A stretch of 64,000 nt of DNA from Capnocytophaga haemolytica (lineage in GTDB: Bacteria; Bacteroidota; Bacteroidia; Flavobacteriales; Flavobacteriaceae): assembly GCF_001553545.1 (NCBI RefSeq), contig NZ_CP014227.1, positions 907,001 to 971,000 of the forward strand, given 5' to 3'. A model generated the notes under the pieces. It saw only the letters and a program-made list of their open reading frames with translations. It was not told where the DNA came from and did not search any database. Shown here piece by piece: positions 8,258 through 18,774 of this stretch. Both the position numbers and the translations under genes were made by a program. Position 1 is the first letter of the stretch. Each line of letters starts with the position of its first letter.

Positions 8258-9340
8258 ATGAAAAACACAGCTTTAACCGATGTACATATCGCTCTCGGAG
8301 CGAAGATGGTACCCTTTGCAGGCTATAATATGCCTGTGCAATATGAGGGAGTAAACGCTGAACACGAAACTGTTCGCAAGGGTGTAGGGGTGTTCGACGT
8401 GAGCCATATGGGAGAGTTTTTTCTTCGTGGAAAGCACGCCTTAGACCTTATTCAGCGCGTAACTTCTAACGATGCTTCTGTGCTTACCGATGGGCGCGCT
8501 CAGTACAGTTGTATGCCTAATGACAAGGGGGGCATCGTCGATGACCTTTTAGTTTATAAGATTGCAGATGAGCATTATATGCTCGTTGTCAACGCTTCGA
8601 ATATTGAGAAGGATTGGGCTTGGATCAGCAAGCACAACACTTTTGGTGTAGAAATGGAGAATGCTTCTGATGCCTACTCCCTTTTAGCTATCCAAGGACC
8701 AAAAGCGTTGGAAGCATTACAGCCGCTCACTTCTGTAAATCTCTCTGAAATAGCTTATTACCATTTTACTATTGGAGAGTTCGCAGGTATAAAAGATGTA
8801 ATTATCTCAGCCACAGGCTACACAGGCGCTGGCGGGGTAGAGATTTACGTAAAGAACAAGGATATTCGCCACGTCTGGGAAAAGGTTTTCGAAGCTGGTA
8901 AAGCATTTGGTATCAAACCAATAGGCTTAGGAGCTCGCGATACTTTACGCCTTGAAATGGGCTTTTGCCTCTATGGGAACGATATTGATGATACAACTTC
9001 GCCTTTGGAAGCAGGCTTGGGTTGGATTACCAAATTCACAAAGGATTTTGTCAATAGTACAACACTCAAACTACAAAAAGAACAGGGAGTTAGCCGTAAA
9101 TTAGTGGCATTTGAGATGCAAGAAAAAGCCATCCCACGACACGGATACGACATTGTGGACGAAAAAGGTGTTGTAATTGGAAAAGTTACCAGCGGAACAA
9201 TGTCGCCCTCACTTGGAAAAGGTATCGGGCTGGGTTATGTGCCAGTGGCTTATGCGAAGGTAGGTAGTACTATATGGGTGCAAATCCGTAAGAATCAAGT
9301 GCCTGCGACAGTAGTGAAGTTACCGTTCTACAAATCGTAA
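8258..9340 (+). CDS. gcvT: Aminomethyltransferase (glycine cleavage system T protein)
   Basis: T protein of the glycine cleavage complex. It transfers the aminomethyl carbon from the H protein's lipoamide to tetrahydrofolate, releasing ammonia. The 360-aa protein shows the family opening ([28 protein letters not shown]), DVSHMGEF, the folate-site stretch [13 protein letters not shown], and [19 protein letters not shown], followed by the C-terminal barrel ([21 protein letters not shown]). It is complete. The 138-bp upstream gap is AT-rich and has a TTACTTTGC that may be part of a promoter. I did not see a glycine-riboswitch pattern. gcvH and gcvP are not in the window. Confidence 0.96.
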   Translation: MKNTALTDVHIALGAKMVPFAGYNMPVQYEGVNAEHETVRKGVGVFDVSHMGEFFLRGKHALDLIQRVTSNDASVLTDGRAQYSCMPNDKGGIVDDLLVYKIADEHYMLVVNASNIEKDWAWISKHNTFGVEMENASDAYSLLAIQGPKALEALQPLTSVNLSEIAYYHFTIGEFAGIKDVIISATGYTGAGGVEIYVKNKDIRHVWEKVFEAGKAFGIKPIGLGARDTLRLEMGFCLYGNDIDDTTSPLEAGLGWITKFTKDFVNSTTLKLQKEQGVSRKLVAFEMQEKAIPRHGYDIVDEKGVVIGKVTSGTMSPSLGKGIGLGYVPVAYAKVGSTIWVQIRKNQVPATVVKLPFYKS

Positions 9341-9361
9341 ACTTTTAATTAATAGTAATAT

Positions 9362-9814
9362 ATGAAGAGAATTTTATTAATGTTGGCAGCCACTGCTGCT
9401 ATGGTGGCGTGCAACTGCAACGAGAGCTGCAAAAAAGAATGCAATGCAGAAGGAACTGTAAGTGCCACTACGGAGATGGCAAGCGTAGCGCCCGTGAACC
9501 TCATCGGGAAAGCGGCTGTAATCACTTATCCAGAGCTGAAGGCTGAAATACAGTATCTCAGCGAAAATCAAGTACATTGGAAGACGACTGATAAGGATGG
9601 CAAAGTGGAAGAGGAAACTAATCCAGCCTTTATACGTAATATCACGCCGACAGTCATTTTCGTGAACTGGGTGGAAAATAGTGGTATGACGATAAGTCAA
9701 GTAGTTGATACTGAAAAAGGTAATGTGACAGTCTACGGCACAGTGACTGATGAAAAAGCTGCCAACAAGCGCGCTGCTATGGTAATGGAAGGCAGCTGGC
9801 AGCTCCAGCAGTAA
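9362..9814 (+). CDS. Small lipoprotein, possible MoaF-like domain
   Basis: A 150-aa predicted lipoprotein with the signal MKRILLMLAATAAMVAC and lipobox Cys at residue 17. The first mature residues are Cys-rich (CNCNESCKKEC, five Cys in eleven residues), which might bind metal or be lipidated. The rest is beta-rich (YPELKAEIQYLSENQVHW..., TPTVIFVNWVENSGMTISQVVD, VTVYGTV), resembling the small calycin-like MoaF/phenolic acid decarboxylase fold. That assignment is tentative. It lies 21 bp after gcvT and may be read through from it; a hairpin terminator follows at 9824. Confidence 0.7.
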   Translation: MKRILLMLAATAAMVACNCNESCKKECNAEGTVSATTEMASVAPVNLIGKAAVITYPELKAEIQYLSENQVHWKTTDKDGKVEEETNPAFIRNITPTVIFVNWVENSGMTISQVVDTEKGNVTVYGTVTDEKAANKRAAMVMEGSWQLQQ

Positions 9815-9823
9815 TATAAAAGC

Positions 9824-9856
9824 TCGTAGTGCAACACGCTACGATCTTTTTGTTTT
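9824..9856 (+). terminator. Probable intrinsic terminator
   Basis: Inverted repeat TCGTAG (9824-9829) / CTACGA (9839-9844), extendable with a bulge, followed by TCTTTTTGTTTT. It lies 10 bp past the lipoprotein stop. Confidence 0.6.
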
Positions 9857-9908
9857 ACTTTGCAATATTATTACAACGCTATGTATGTATTTGTAGTATA
9901 TAAAGTAC

Positions 9909-9916
9909 TACCTTTG
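9909..9916 (+). promoter_or_regulatory. -7 element for the 613/1498-aa operon
   Basis: TACCTTTG at 9909-9916, with a TTTG at 9890-9893 (spacing 15, shorter than ideal). The start codon at 9945 is 28 bases downstream. Confidence 0.5.
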
Positions 9917-9944
9917 CACTATAATAAATACCATTAACTGAAGT

Positions 9945-11786
9945 ATGATGACCAACCGCTTTCATATTATTATTATAATACTATGGATCACAGCCTTAAG
10001 TGTACTTTCTGCCCAAGAAGTAGATGTGGAGCACTTTGGAGAGCGCCTAAAAGAGAAGCTCAAGCAAGAGCCCCTTTCAATCTCTGGTAGCCTCTCGGGT
10101 AGTGCGTCGTATATTGATGGCACTGAAAGAGGTGCTAGCCAGCCGCTTATCTACTACATTACAGGTGCGATGACCGTTGGCTTGTACGACTGGAGTATCC
10201 CAATTACGTACCGCTATACGAATCAAGGAAGTATGCTTGATTATCAGATTCCTTTCAAATTCAACCGCCTGAGTTTACACCCTAAATACCGCTGGATTCA
10301 AGCTCATATTGGCGATGTGAGTATGAGCTTTTCACCTTATACACTCAGCGGATGGCAGTTTACTGGGGGAGGTATAGAACTCAATCCTACAACATTTCCA
10401 TTGCAAGTAGCTGTAATGGGTGGTCAATTACAACGTTCTGTAGAATATGACGGTAATCCACAGACAATCCCTGCTTTTGAACGCTGGGGTTATGGTGGAA
10501 AAGTACAACACAAAGGGCAGGCTTATGAGTTAGGGCTCATTGGCTTTTTTGCTAAGGACAAGGCAGGCTCCTTACAGCACCCTATCCCTGAGGGAAAACA
10601 CATTTCAGCAATGCAAAACGCTGTCTATTCGGCTTTTGGGAAAATCAATCCGCTTTACTTTGTAGAGCTCTTCGGCGAATATGCGCTCAGTCAACTCTCT
10701 TATATAGGTGATGCTACAAATACATACCACGCTTATAATGCGGGACTTAACTTCCTATTTAGCAAAGGGAGTATTGGCTTAAAATATGAATACATTGACC
10801 CTGACTACCGAACTTTAGGTGCTTATTATTTCGTTAATGATCTAGAAAACATTACGTTGAATGGTTCTCTCACATTCCTTTCCGATAGGGTAAACTTAAG
10901 TGCAAGTATTGGTAAGCAGCACGACAACCTGAAGCGCCGCAAAGTACAACAGGCTAACCAATGGGTAGGTTCGGCTAATATAGCTGTAAAGGCTTCTGAT
11001 AGACTGCAAGTTACAGCCAATTACAGCAACTTCACAATGTATACCAATCAGGCACTCGACCCTTTTGAGAGGTTGAATAATCCACAGCTGTACCCTCAAC
11101 TGCAAGACTCTATCAATTATAGACAAGTATCACAAAATGTGGGTGTTATCACATCGTACAACTTTTCAGAAAGACAAGATATTAGCATTACTTACAACTT
11201 AAATGATGTGGTTAATCGTGAGGATAACAATCCTAATGCTAATACTACTACACGTTTCCACAATGCAGGTGTGAATTATCATTATCGTTTCTTAGAAAGT
11301 AAGCTAACAATCTCTCCTTCATTTAATTATAGTAATAACTACCTCTCTAATAGTACAACGAATATCTACGGTCCCTCACTGAATATTAGCAAGCTCTTTT
11401 TCGAAGACAAGCTAAATACTACGCTTGGAGGAAATTACAACTATTCACAATCAAATGACAATAGCTCTGAAAATACTCATATACGGCTTACTATCAATTT
11501 CTTACCCTACAAAAATCACCAATTATCGGCAACAGCAATACAGACATTCCGAACTCAAAAGAGTGCTACCTCAAATCAGGAGGCACAGCGCTTTGACCTG
11601 AGCCTCGGTTATACCTATACATTTGAAAAACACACTATTCCACTACCTAAGTTCCGTAGAAAAATATCCGATACACCAGAAGAAGAAAGCTCTTTGCCTC
11701 CTCCTGAAGAACCTAATGAACCTATTGAGGAGCAGAAGGAAGCCCCTAACTCTAATGAAGAACCCTTAAATACTGGTTTACAATGA
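9945..11786 (+). CDS. Predicted outer-membrane beta-barrel protein with acidic Pro-rich tail
   Basis: A 613-aa secreted protein of unrecognised family. The signal peptide (residues 1-23, ending LSAQ) is followed by about 540 residues of alternating, aromatic-bounded strands (LSISGSLSGSASYI, WSIPITYRYTNQGS, HPKYRWIQAHIGDVSMSF, INPLYFVELFGEYALSQL, GSIGLKYEYIDPDYRTLGAYYFVNDL, KLTISPSFNYSNNYL). This is consistent with a large barrel of 18 or more strands. The last 40 residues are a low-complexity tail rich in Glu and Pro (SSLPPPEEPNEPIEEQKEAP), probably periplasmic and disordered. It overlaps the next gene by 4 bp (ATGA), so the two products are likely made together and probably interact. Function unknown. 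Confidence 0.75.
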   Translation: MMTNRFHIIIIILWITALSVLSAQEVDVEHFGERLKEKLKQEPLSISGSLSGSASYIDGTERGASQPLIYYITGAMTVGLYDWSIPITYRYTNQGSMLDYQIPFKFNRLSLHPKYRWIQAHIGDVSMSFSPYTLSGWQFTGGGIELNPTTFPLQVAVMGGQLQRSVEYDGNPQTIPAFERWGYGGKVQHKGQAYELGLIGFFAKDKAGSLQHPIPEGKHISAMQNAVYSAFGKINPLYFVELFGEYALSQLSYIGDATNTYHAYNAGLNFLFSKGSIGLKYEYIDPDYRTLGAYYFVNDLENITLNGSLTFLSDRVNLSASIGKQHDNLKRRKVQQANQWVGSANIAVKASDRLQVTANYSNFTMYTNQALDPFERLNNPQLYPQLQDSINYRQVSQNVGVITSYNFSERQDISITYNLNDVVNREDNNPNANTTTRFHNAGVNYHYRFLESKLTISPSFNYSNNYLSNSTTNIYGPSLNISKLFFEDKLNTTLGGNYNYSQSNDNSSENTHIRLTINFLPYKNHQLSATAIQTFRTQKSATSNQEAQRFDLSLGYTYTFEKHTIPLPKFRRKISDTPEEESSLPPPEEPNEPIEEQKEAPNSNEEPLNTGLQ

Positions 11787-14700
11787 GAAACTATATACTT
11801 ACAATACTTGTTATCTTCAATATTTTTGTTGTAACCTATGGACAAGAAATTGTCCCTAACAATGAAAGTGCCGAAGCTGAAGCAGCTTTTGAGGTAGCTG
11901 AAAAACGAGGCAACTGGACATCGCAAATTGCTGCTATCGCAACGCAACCTTATATTGAGCTGCCTATAGGTATCCGCGAAAATATTGGTTCGACTGAGTA
12001 CGCTATCATCATCACGCAAGGGAAATTCACTCCTGAAGGAACTGTTATCAACGCTTATGCCCGCCTTACTGTGCCTGATAGCCACTCACCTCAGGGCAGG
12101 CGACAACTGTATTTCGGGGCAACAGGGCTCGAATTTTCACACGATGGGCAACTGGTGGGCGACACCCGCCTGAGCCTGCTGGGAAACGTACGACTAAGTA
12201 GTAATCCTAACTGGGAGCTCATCCTCAAAGGAGGGCATCTGAATCGTGAAACTGGCGAAAGTACAACTAATACTTATGTGACTATCGGCTGTGAAGGCCT
12301 AAAAGAAATTGCTTTAAATGGGTTGGTGCGCATTTCGAACAAGCTTATCGTCCCTGTTGATAAACAAACACTTACCCCTGATTTCAACAACTTTGTACAG
12401 AGCAATATTACAATAAAATCAAAAGATTGGAACAATTTACTACTAAAAATTAGTCTTCCTCCTTTTGCCTTAAGAACACAGGCTGAGAATAGTAATAAAG
12501 GTGCTTTTATATTTGAATCTCAAGATGTTGTCCTTGATATGAGCGACACTGAGAATGACCCTCAAATAAACTTCCCTCCTGAATATGACACCCATTTTGT
12601 AGCAGGAAAAGAGAGTTGGCGTGGTTTTTATATGAGAAAACTACAAGTTACACTACCTGAAGAATTTAAGCGTACTGGAAAGCCTGTGAGTTTCTCTGCA
12701 GAAAACTTTCTATTGGATACCTACGGTGTATCAGGTAAATTCAGTATAGAAAACCTTATCGCTGACAATCAAGGGACTACAAGCGCAGACGCCTCGGGAT
12801 GGCACTATACTCTCGACCTAATTGAAGCAACCTTTTCCTGCTCAAAAATCAAAGGAGGAAAGCTCATCGGAAGCATACAACTTCCTGTACAACAAAGTAC
12901 ATCAAAAGACAACAATCCACAAGGTATTCGCTTTGAAGGAAGCTTTGACGAAAACGAATATCAACTCAAAGCCTCATCTCTGAAAGACATACGCTTTAAT
13001 ATATGGAAGTCTACAGCCGAAATTGACAAGAGCTCGTACCTTGAACTCAAAGTAAAAGACAAGCGCTTTATCCCCAAAGTAGTGCTCAACGGAAAGATGG
13101 ATTTTACATCAGAAAAGAACACTTACAACATAAAAAATGTTGTTTTCGAAGAACTTACTTTTACCACCGAAAGCCCGCAGATCAGCGTTAAAAATTTCGG
13201 TGCTAAGGGTGAACAGCGCATCGCAGGGCTCCCTGTAAGCGTCAGTGACATCAACTTATATATCCAAAATGAGAAAGCAGCATTACAATTTGCCATACGA
13301 GTAGGACTGCAAGAGGAGAAATTCTCAGCTAAAGGAAAATTCAATATATACGCCAAAAAAGAAGCAAATAGTTGGCAATACGACAGTTTTGATGTCTCTA
13401 GTTTACGCCTTGATAACGTCGATGTAGGTGTAGCAAAACTCAGTGGTGAATTGCAACTAATGCAAGATGACCCCACTTATGGTAATGCCTTCAAAGCCAA
13501 GCTACAAGCCTCCATTCAAAATCCCAAAATAGAGGTCGAAGCAAGCGGTGTATTCGGTTGTAAGGACTTCCGCTACTGGGGGTTCGATGCCAAGGTCGAC
13601 GGGCTACACATCCCTGCTACCTATATCACCATCACGGGTTTTGTAGGAGGTGCCTATTGGCGTATGCGTCCCGCTAATACACTTTCTTCCCAAAATAACA
13701 ACAAAGCCTTTGATCTTCAACCAGATGAAACAATGGGATTAGGACTCAAAGCAGGTGTCCTCGGAGCCTTCCAGAGTGAAAAAGTTGCTTCATTTATGGC
13801 AATGCTTGAAATAGCTACCCATAAAAACGGCGGATTAGCTTACATTGGAATTGATGGAGATGCAACAATAATGTCGGCTTTAGGAGATAAAATAAGTGCT
13901 CCATTTAAGCAGCTTCAAAAGGGATTTGATACCCAGCTCACTCAGCTGAACAGCTCTATTGAAAGGCAAACTAACTCTCGACTTAACGGTATACTCGACA
14001 GCAGTGAAAAGCAAATCGTAATGGATGATAGTGGTGCAGTGAAACAGGCACCTATTTACGCTTCGATGTCTATGCGTTACGACTTCGATAAAAAGGCATT
14101 TCACGCCAATATGGCAGCATATATCAATGTGGCTGGAGGCATCATCCAAGGTACTGGCGAAAATGGCTTAGCAGGTCGCGCTGTGGTACACGTCTCTCCA
14201 GAAGATTGGTACATTCATATCGGTAACTCAAAGGAAATGATGGGATTACGTATTGGGTTTGGAGGTCTATCTCTTGAGGCTAAAACCTATTTTATGGTCG
14301 GCACCTATATATTACCAATGCCCGATCCACCAGCTAAAGTAGCCGAGATACTCAGGGTAAGTGACAAAGAAACAAGGATTTACGATAGTAAAAGCCAATT
14401 AGCTAAAGGGAGTGGGTTTGCCTTCGGAGCGCGCTTTGCCTTCGACACGGGTGATATGACTGCGGGTATTGTCTATGCCCGATTTGCAGCAGGGCTCGGT
14501 GCCGATATGATGCTCATCAATTACGATAAAGATACCCATTGCAAGAACCGCACGGGTAGCATCGGTATCAATGGCTGGTACGCAACAGGGCAAACCTACG
14601 TGTACCTTGAGGGTGAGCTCGGTATTAAGATCAAGCTCTTCTTTATCCGTAAACGCATCTCAATTATCAAGGCTGGAGTAGCTGCTCTCCTACAAGGTGC

Positions 14701-16279
14701 TGGCCCCAATCCTTTCTGGGCAAAAGGTTATCTTGGAGGCTATTATGAAGTACTCGGTGGACTGGTAAAAGGGCGTTTCCGCCTGAAAATGGAGTTTGGT
14801 GAAAAGTGTGAATTCGAGAAGGAAACTCCAATTGATATCAAGATTATCGCTAACATTTCCCCATCTGAAAACCAGAAAAACGTCGATGTCTTCACTTCAC
14901 CACAAATCAGTTTTAACCTTGAAGTCGATAAAAATATCACCATTCCCGACGACAAAGGTGACCATCAATATATCATTCGCTTAGAAAATACAACAATTAC
15001 CACACCCGACGGCAATCCTGTTGCAGGGAAATGGGAGCTGAGCCCTTCACGCTACGAGCTTAATTTCACTCCTGATGACGTCCTACCTGAGAATACCCAA
15101 CTGAAAATCAAAGCACAAGTAAGCCTTGACGAATTTAAAGATGGTAGATTCCAACCTGTAATGATGAACGGCAAAAAAGCCATTGAACAAAAAGAAATAC
15201 AATTTACAACAGGAACTGCCCCTGTTCATATCCCAGAGAAAAACATACAATACGCCTACCCTGTGCTTGCCCAACAGAACTTTTACCCACAGGAAAACCC
15301 TGAAGGATTCATACAGCTCTACAAAGGGCAGGATTATCTATTTGAGGATACCAACTGGCAATCAAAACTTTACTTCACTCCTGAAACTGGTGATCCTATT
15401 TCTGCCGACCTACACTATGACAAATCCATCAACCGAATATACTATACCTTGCCAGTACTACAAAATCAACAATCATACAAACTTTCTATCGTAGGAGTTA
15501 GTAAAAATAGTAATACCGCTAAAAGCGATAAAACAACAAGAACACTCACTCAAAATAAAGGTGGCTATGATAATGGCGAAGGTGAATCAACCTATACTGT
15601 GCAGAACACCAAGGCACAAGCAAGTAGTAAAGAAGATGAAATAGAAAGACTTAGCTATGACTTCCGCACTAGTAAATACCAAAATCTCAAGGCAAAAGTA
15701 CAAGCCTTCAACCTACAACGTGGGCTATTTATTAAGGTAAGTTCCGACGTGGTACTCCTGCAAAATGATATGAATACTGACGAGCCCTTCGATAAAGTTG
15801 AGCTCCTCAAGAACACCTACACCAAGCAGCCACTCCTCCAAGCAGAAGCCCTGCTTGATGCTCCCCACGATGCCCCTTTCCGAGAATACCTCTATAACAC
15901 TCAGGCTCAGCAGATTTACAACAGGCTAAACACTGGTAGCAGATCCCTTTCCTCTCCTCCAAAAGACGCCGTAGTGCTCTTCTCTTTCTATGAGACCTTC
16001 ATCAGCGAAGGCAAATACGACCCCGACCTAAGGCGCGTGCTTCCCTTCCGTTATGACGTTTGGCAGTATTACAAACAAGATTGGCAAGCCTTAGACACCT
16101 ACCTCGAAAGGCAACGTCTTAGTGGTAATTACCCTATGGGACAAGCACTTACCAATAGATTTCTCAGCACCCACTTCCCAGCGCCTGCCTACGGACAATA
16201 CAACGCCCTCTTGCGGTATCGTCTCCCCGACGGCAGCATCAGCTCCGAACACCCCATCTACTACGAATTCCGACCATAA
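11783..16279 (+). CDS. Giant secreted protein of unknown function with Ig-like domain
   Basis: A 1498-aa protein with a signal peptide (residues 1-21, ending VTYGQ). I do not recognise its family. Residues about 30-800 are long repetitive beta-strand sequence reminiscent of AsmA/TamB-like or beta-helical proteins. About 815-1000 is a conserved-looking block with strongly hydrophobic Gly-rich segments (KIKLFFIRKRISIIKAGVAAL; GPNPFWAKGYLGGYYEVLGGL). About 1015-1140 resembles a bacterial Ig-like (SbsA/Big_5) domain (ISPSENQKNVDVFTSPQISF, ELNFTPDDVLPENTQLKI). The C-terminal 350 residues are mixed and lack an obvious T9SS sorting domain. The ATGA overlap with the barrel gene suggests co-translation. 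Its likely place is the periplasm or cell surface. Confidence 0.75.
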   Translation: MRNYILTILVIFNIFVVTYGQEIVPNNESAEAEAAFEVAEKRGNWTSQIAAIATQPYIELPIGIRENIGSTEYAIIITQGKFTPEGTVINAYARLTVPDSHSPQGRRQLYFGATGLEFSHDGQLVGDTRLSLLGNVRLSSNPNWELILKGGHLNRETGESTTNTYVTIGCEGLKEIALNGLVRISNKLIVPVDKQTLTPDFNNFVQSNITIKSKDWNNLLLKISLPPFALRTQAENSNKGAFIFESQDVVLDMSDTENDPQINFPPEYDTHFVAGKESWRGFYMRKLQVTLPEEFKRTGKPVSFSAENFLLDTYGVSGKFSIENLIADNQGTTSADASGWHYTLDLIEATFSCSKIKGGKLIGSIQLPVQQSTSKDNNPQGIRFEGSFDENEYQLKASSLKDIRFNIWKSTAEIDKSSYLELKVKDKRFIPKVVLNGKMDFTSEKNTYNIKNVVFEELTFTTESPQISVKNFGAKGEQRIAGLPVSVSDINLYIQNEKAALQFAIRVGLQEEKFSAKGKFNIYAKKEANSWQYDSFDVSSLRLDNVDVGVAKLSGELQLMQDDPTYGNAFKAKLQASIQNPKIEVEASGVFGCKDFRYWGFDAKVDGLHIPATYITITGFVGGAYWRMRPANTLSSQNNNKAFDLQPDETMGLGLKAGVLGAFQSEKVASFMAMLEIATHKNGGLAYIGIDGDATIMSALGDKISAPFKQLQKGFDTQLTQLNSSIERQTNSRLNGILDSSEKQIVMDDSGAVKQAPIYASMSMRYDFDKKAFHANMAAYINVAGGIIQGTGENGLAGRAVVHVSPEDWYIHIGNSKEMMGLRIGFGGLSLEAKTYFMVGTYILPMPDPPAKVAEILRVSDKETRIYDSKSQLAKGSGFAFGARFAFDTGDMTAGIVYARFAAGLGADMMLINYDKDTHCKNRTGSIGINGWYATGQTYVYLEGELGIKIKLFFIRKRISIIKAGVAALLQGAGPNPFWAKGYLGGYYEVLGGLVKGRFRLKMEFGEKCEFEKETPIDIKIIANISPSENQKNVDVFTSPQISFNLEVDKNITIPDDKGDHQYIIRLENTTITTPDGNPVAGKWELSPSRYELNFTPDDVLPENTQLKIKAQVSLDEFKDGRFQPVMMNGKKAIEQKEIQFTTGTAPVHIPEKNIQYAYPVLAQQNFYPQENPEGFIQLYKGQDYLFEDTNWQSKLYFTPETGDPISADLHYDKSINRIYYTLPVLQNQQSYKLSIVGVSKNSNTAKSDKTTRTLTQNKGGYDNGEGESTYTVQNTKAQASSKEDEIERLSYDFRTSKYQNLKAKVQAFNLQRGLFIKVSSDVVLLQNDMNTDEPFDKVELLKNTYTKQPLLQAEALLDAPHDAPFREYLYNTQAQQIYNRLNTGSRSLSSPPKDAVVLFSFYETFISEGKYDPDLRRVLPFRYDVWQYYKQDWQALDTYLERQRLSGNYPMGQALTNRFLSTHFPAPAYGQYNALLRYRLPDGSISSEHPIYYEFRP

Positions 16280-16295
16280 TAGCAGAGGAAAAGCA

Positions 16296-18692
16296 CTACT
16301 CTTCCTCTTGTGAATTAGTGTACTTGTTGTACAAAAATGAGGCTATTAACAGTAAAATACCTAAGGCAACAAATACAACAGTTTTGGCTAACGTATCCAA
16401 ATGTGTTGTGTCATAGAAAAACAATTTTAGCAATACAACGCCTACCAAGCCAATACCTGCATAGCGCAAATAACGCTTCTTTCCAAAGAGCCCCAAGACC
16501 ACCAAAAGCACCGCATAAGCACCCCATAAGATGCTCAATCCCAGCTTATAACTCTGATGTGACTGGTATAGATCCGACCAGTGCAATAGCTCACTGCTCG
16601 CCACCCAAAGCACAATCGTATGCAAGCCCAAAGTCACCAAAGGCGCCTGCTCAGTCCACAGCCCAAACTGTCGCTTCAAGCCATAAACCGTATAGCAGAA
16701 CCCCGCAAACACCACCAAAGCCACATAGCGTAAGCCCAGTAGCCACCCTTGCGAAGCATCACCCAGTGCCAAATAGCTCTCTCTCATCTCACTAATCTTG
16801 TACAAACCAACCGTTAAGAAGTTAAAAAGCAAAAGCAAAGCTATAACACCCTGCACCACTGCCAGCGTCCTTTCCCCAATAAACTTCCGATTGATCCATA
16901 TATACAACATCCAGAATAATAAAGTGTAAATCACAAAGATAACATCCTCATACAAAAACAGATATGCGTAATCTGACCAACGCGACAACTCTCTGAGGAA
17001 TGTAAAAAACACACTGCCCACACACACCACATTCAGCAAAACCACAAGCCCTCGCTGGTAGCTATCCTCACGTGGATACTTGTACATCACGTATGTTATA
17101 AACCCTGTTATTACTCCGTATATCAACGAGTTAAAGAAAAGTAAATTCACAAAAGGCAACTCTTTATACCCCATATTACCCGTAGGCGAAAGCGATACCC
17201 CTCCCAGCAAATTCCCGCCCCAATCCATCAACAAGCTGATGGTCGCTAAGAGTAATACCACATACGAAATCCGCTCATACACAAGCAGATCCTTACGCCT
17301 GCCCAACACGAAAAGTAAGCCCGCTTCCACCGACCACAGCAGCGTAATCCAGCTACCTTCGAATTGTATCGGCACTACCAACGTCGCAAACGAAAGGCTT
17401 AGCACCACTACCAAATACTTCAACGCCTGAGCACTTCTCCTCTGGTGGAAATAATACGCTACTCCAAAGTGTAACAGCGCATTAGCCAATGTAAAGACAC
17501 TCAGAAAAGTGCGCCCTATCGTTACCTCATTCACTAAGGCAACCCCTATTCCGTAGAAAAACAAACTATTAGCTAAGAATAGCATTCCATCTGATATTTC
17601 CAACGTTTCTGTTGCCTTTTGTTGTACTATAAATGCCACGTAAAATGTTAAGAAAGTCGCAATGTCAAACAAAAAGAATTCCGAAAAATGAAGTATCGTA
17701 TTCCCCAAACTGTACATACTCAGCAGTAAAAGCCACGTAAATACAAACGCCGAATAATACAACACTCGCCAACGCTTGTAAAATGAAAGCACCAGCACAC
17801 CTATATTAATAATCGCCGTGTAAGCAAACAGCACCCCCACCCTTCCCGAGTTATCGCTGAGCAAAAAAGGCACCGCATAGCTGCCCACCAAGCCAATCAA
17901 CGCAATAGCCACTTGGTTGTACCGTAGCGAAGCCGCCACCGTAAAAACCGTGAAGATAAACATCAGCACAAAGGCAACCGACTGAGGAAAAAAGCCAAAA
18001 ACAGTATAAGCAATATAGGTGACAAAATAGAAGATAGTCATCGCCCCACTAACCAATATCGCACTGAAACTCTTATACTTACCATAAAGAAGCGCCCCCG
18101 TAACAAACAGCCCAACACCCATAAGATAGCCCAGCACAATCCGCATCACAGCACTAATCAAGTTATGATCGATCGAGTATTTCACCCCAATAAACACCCC
18201 AATAATCAAAATCCCAATCCCAATCTTATTAAAGAGATTTTCACCAATAAAGCGCTCCCAGTCCGTCTTCTTCTGCGGGGTAAAACTCACCTCAGGGCGC
18301 TCACCCTCTGATACGGGGAAACCTGAGCGTGCATCCTTCGTATAAGCAAAAACTACCCGCTTTTTAACAGGCGGTACTGCTGTCTGAACAGGTTCTTTTT
18401 CAATAGGTTGTACCTCTACAGGCTTCACCTCTTCCACAGGCGGAGCCACCGTTGCAGCCTCCTGCTCCCCAGTTCTTTCAGCTGCCTCAGCCTCCTCTCG
18501 AAGCGCTGTCGAAGACGTAACGAACGCCGACACTTCCTGCTGATTACCAGCACTATGCGATGCAAATTGCACCTCGCGAAGCTGCGAAAGCGTCTGTTGC
18601 ACCTGCTTTACTTCTTCAATAAAAACGTCCTGCTTGCGCAAGATAGCCTCAAGCTGCTCACTCAAAGCCGATAAATCTTTGTCAGTAGCCAT
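16296..18692 (-). CDS. DUF2339 multi-pass membrane protein
   Basis: A 798-aa protein. Residues 1-110 are soluble: a coiled coil (LSEQLEAILRKQDVFIEEVKQV) and an Ala/Glu/Pro/Val-rich linker. A conserved membrane-entry motif follows (WERFIGENLFNKIGIGILIIGVFIGVKYSIDHNLISAVMRIVLGYL), and then about 24 hydrophobic segments to the C-terminus. This is the usual architecture of DUF2339 proteins, which are widespread in Bacteroidetes and Proteobacteria and have no established function. It is convergent with the 1498-aa gene with only 16 bp between stops. A short hairpin (16284-16308) overlaps its 3' end and may stop transcription. Promoter at 18718-18749. Confidence 0.85.
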   Translation of the reverse strand: MATDKDLSALSEQLEAILRKQDVFIEEVKQVQQTLSQLREVQFASHSAGNQQEVSAFVTSSTALREEAEAAERTGEQEAATVAPPVEEVKPVEVQPIEKEPVQTAVPPVKKRVVFAYTKDARSGFPVSEGERPEVSFTPQKKTDWERFIGENLFNKIGIGILIIGVFIGVKYSIDHNLISAVMRIVLGYLMGVGLFVTGALLYGKYKSFSAILVSGAMTIFYFVTYIAYTVFGFFPQSVAFVLMFIFTVFTVAASLRYNQVAIALIGLVGSYAVPFLLSDNSGRVGVLFAYTAIINIGVLVLSFYKRWRVLYYSAFVFTWLLLLSMYSLGNTILHFSEFFLFDIATFLTFYVAFIVQQKATETLEISDGMLFLANSLFFYGIGVALVNEVTIGRTFLSVFTLANALLHFGVAYYFHQRRSAQALKYLVVVLSLSFATLVVPIQFEGSWITLLWSVEAGLLFVLGRRKDLLVYERISYVVLLLATISLLMDWGGNLLGGVSLSPTGNMGYKELPFVNLLFFNSLIYGVITGFITYVMYKYPREDSYQRGLVVLLNVVCVGSVFFTFLRELSRWSDYAYLFLYEDVIFVIYTLLFWMLYIWINRKFIGERTLAVVQGVIALLLLFNFLTVGLYKISEMRESYLALGDASQGWLLGLRYVALVVFAGFCYTVYGLKRQFGLWTEQAPLVTLGLHTIVLWVASSELLHWSDLYQSHQSYKLGLSILWGAYAVLLVVLGLFGKKRYLRYAGIGLVGVVLLKLFFYDTTHLDTLAKTVVFVALGILLLIASFLYNKYTNSQEEE

Positions 18693-18717
18693 TATCTTAT
18701 TCGATTAAAAAACGAAG

Positions 18718-18749
18718 CAAAAGTAGCAAAACAAAACCACTTCTGCAAA
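18718..18749 (-). promoter_or_regulatory. Promoter of the DUF2339 gene
   Basis: On the minus strand: TACTTTTG at 18718-18725 and TTTG at 18746-18749, 20 bases apart, 25 bases upstream of the start codon. Confidence 0.7.
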
Positions 18750-18774
18750 AAAATAGACATCTTTTTAACACACC

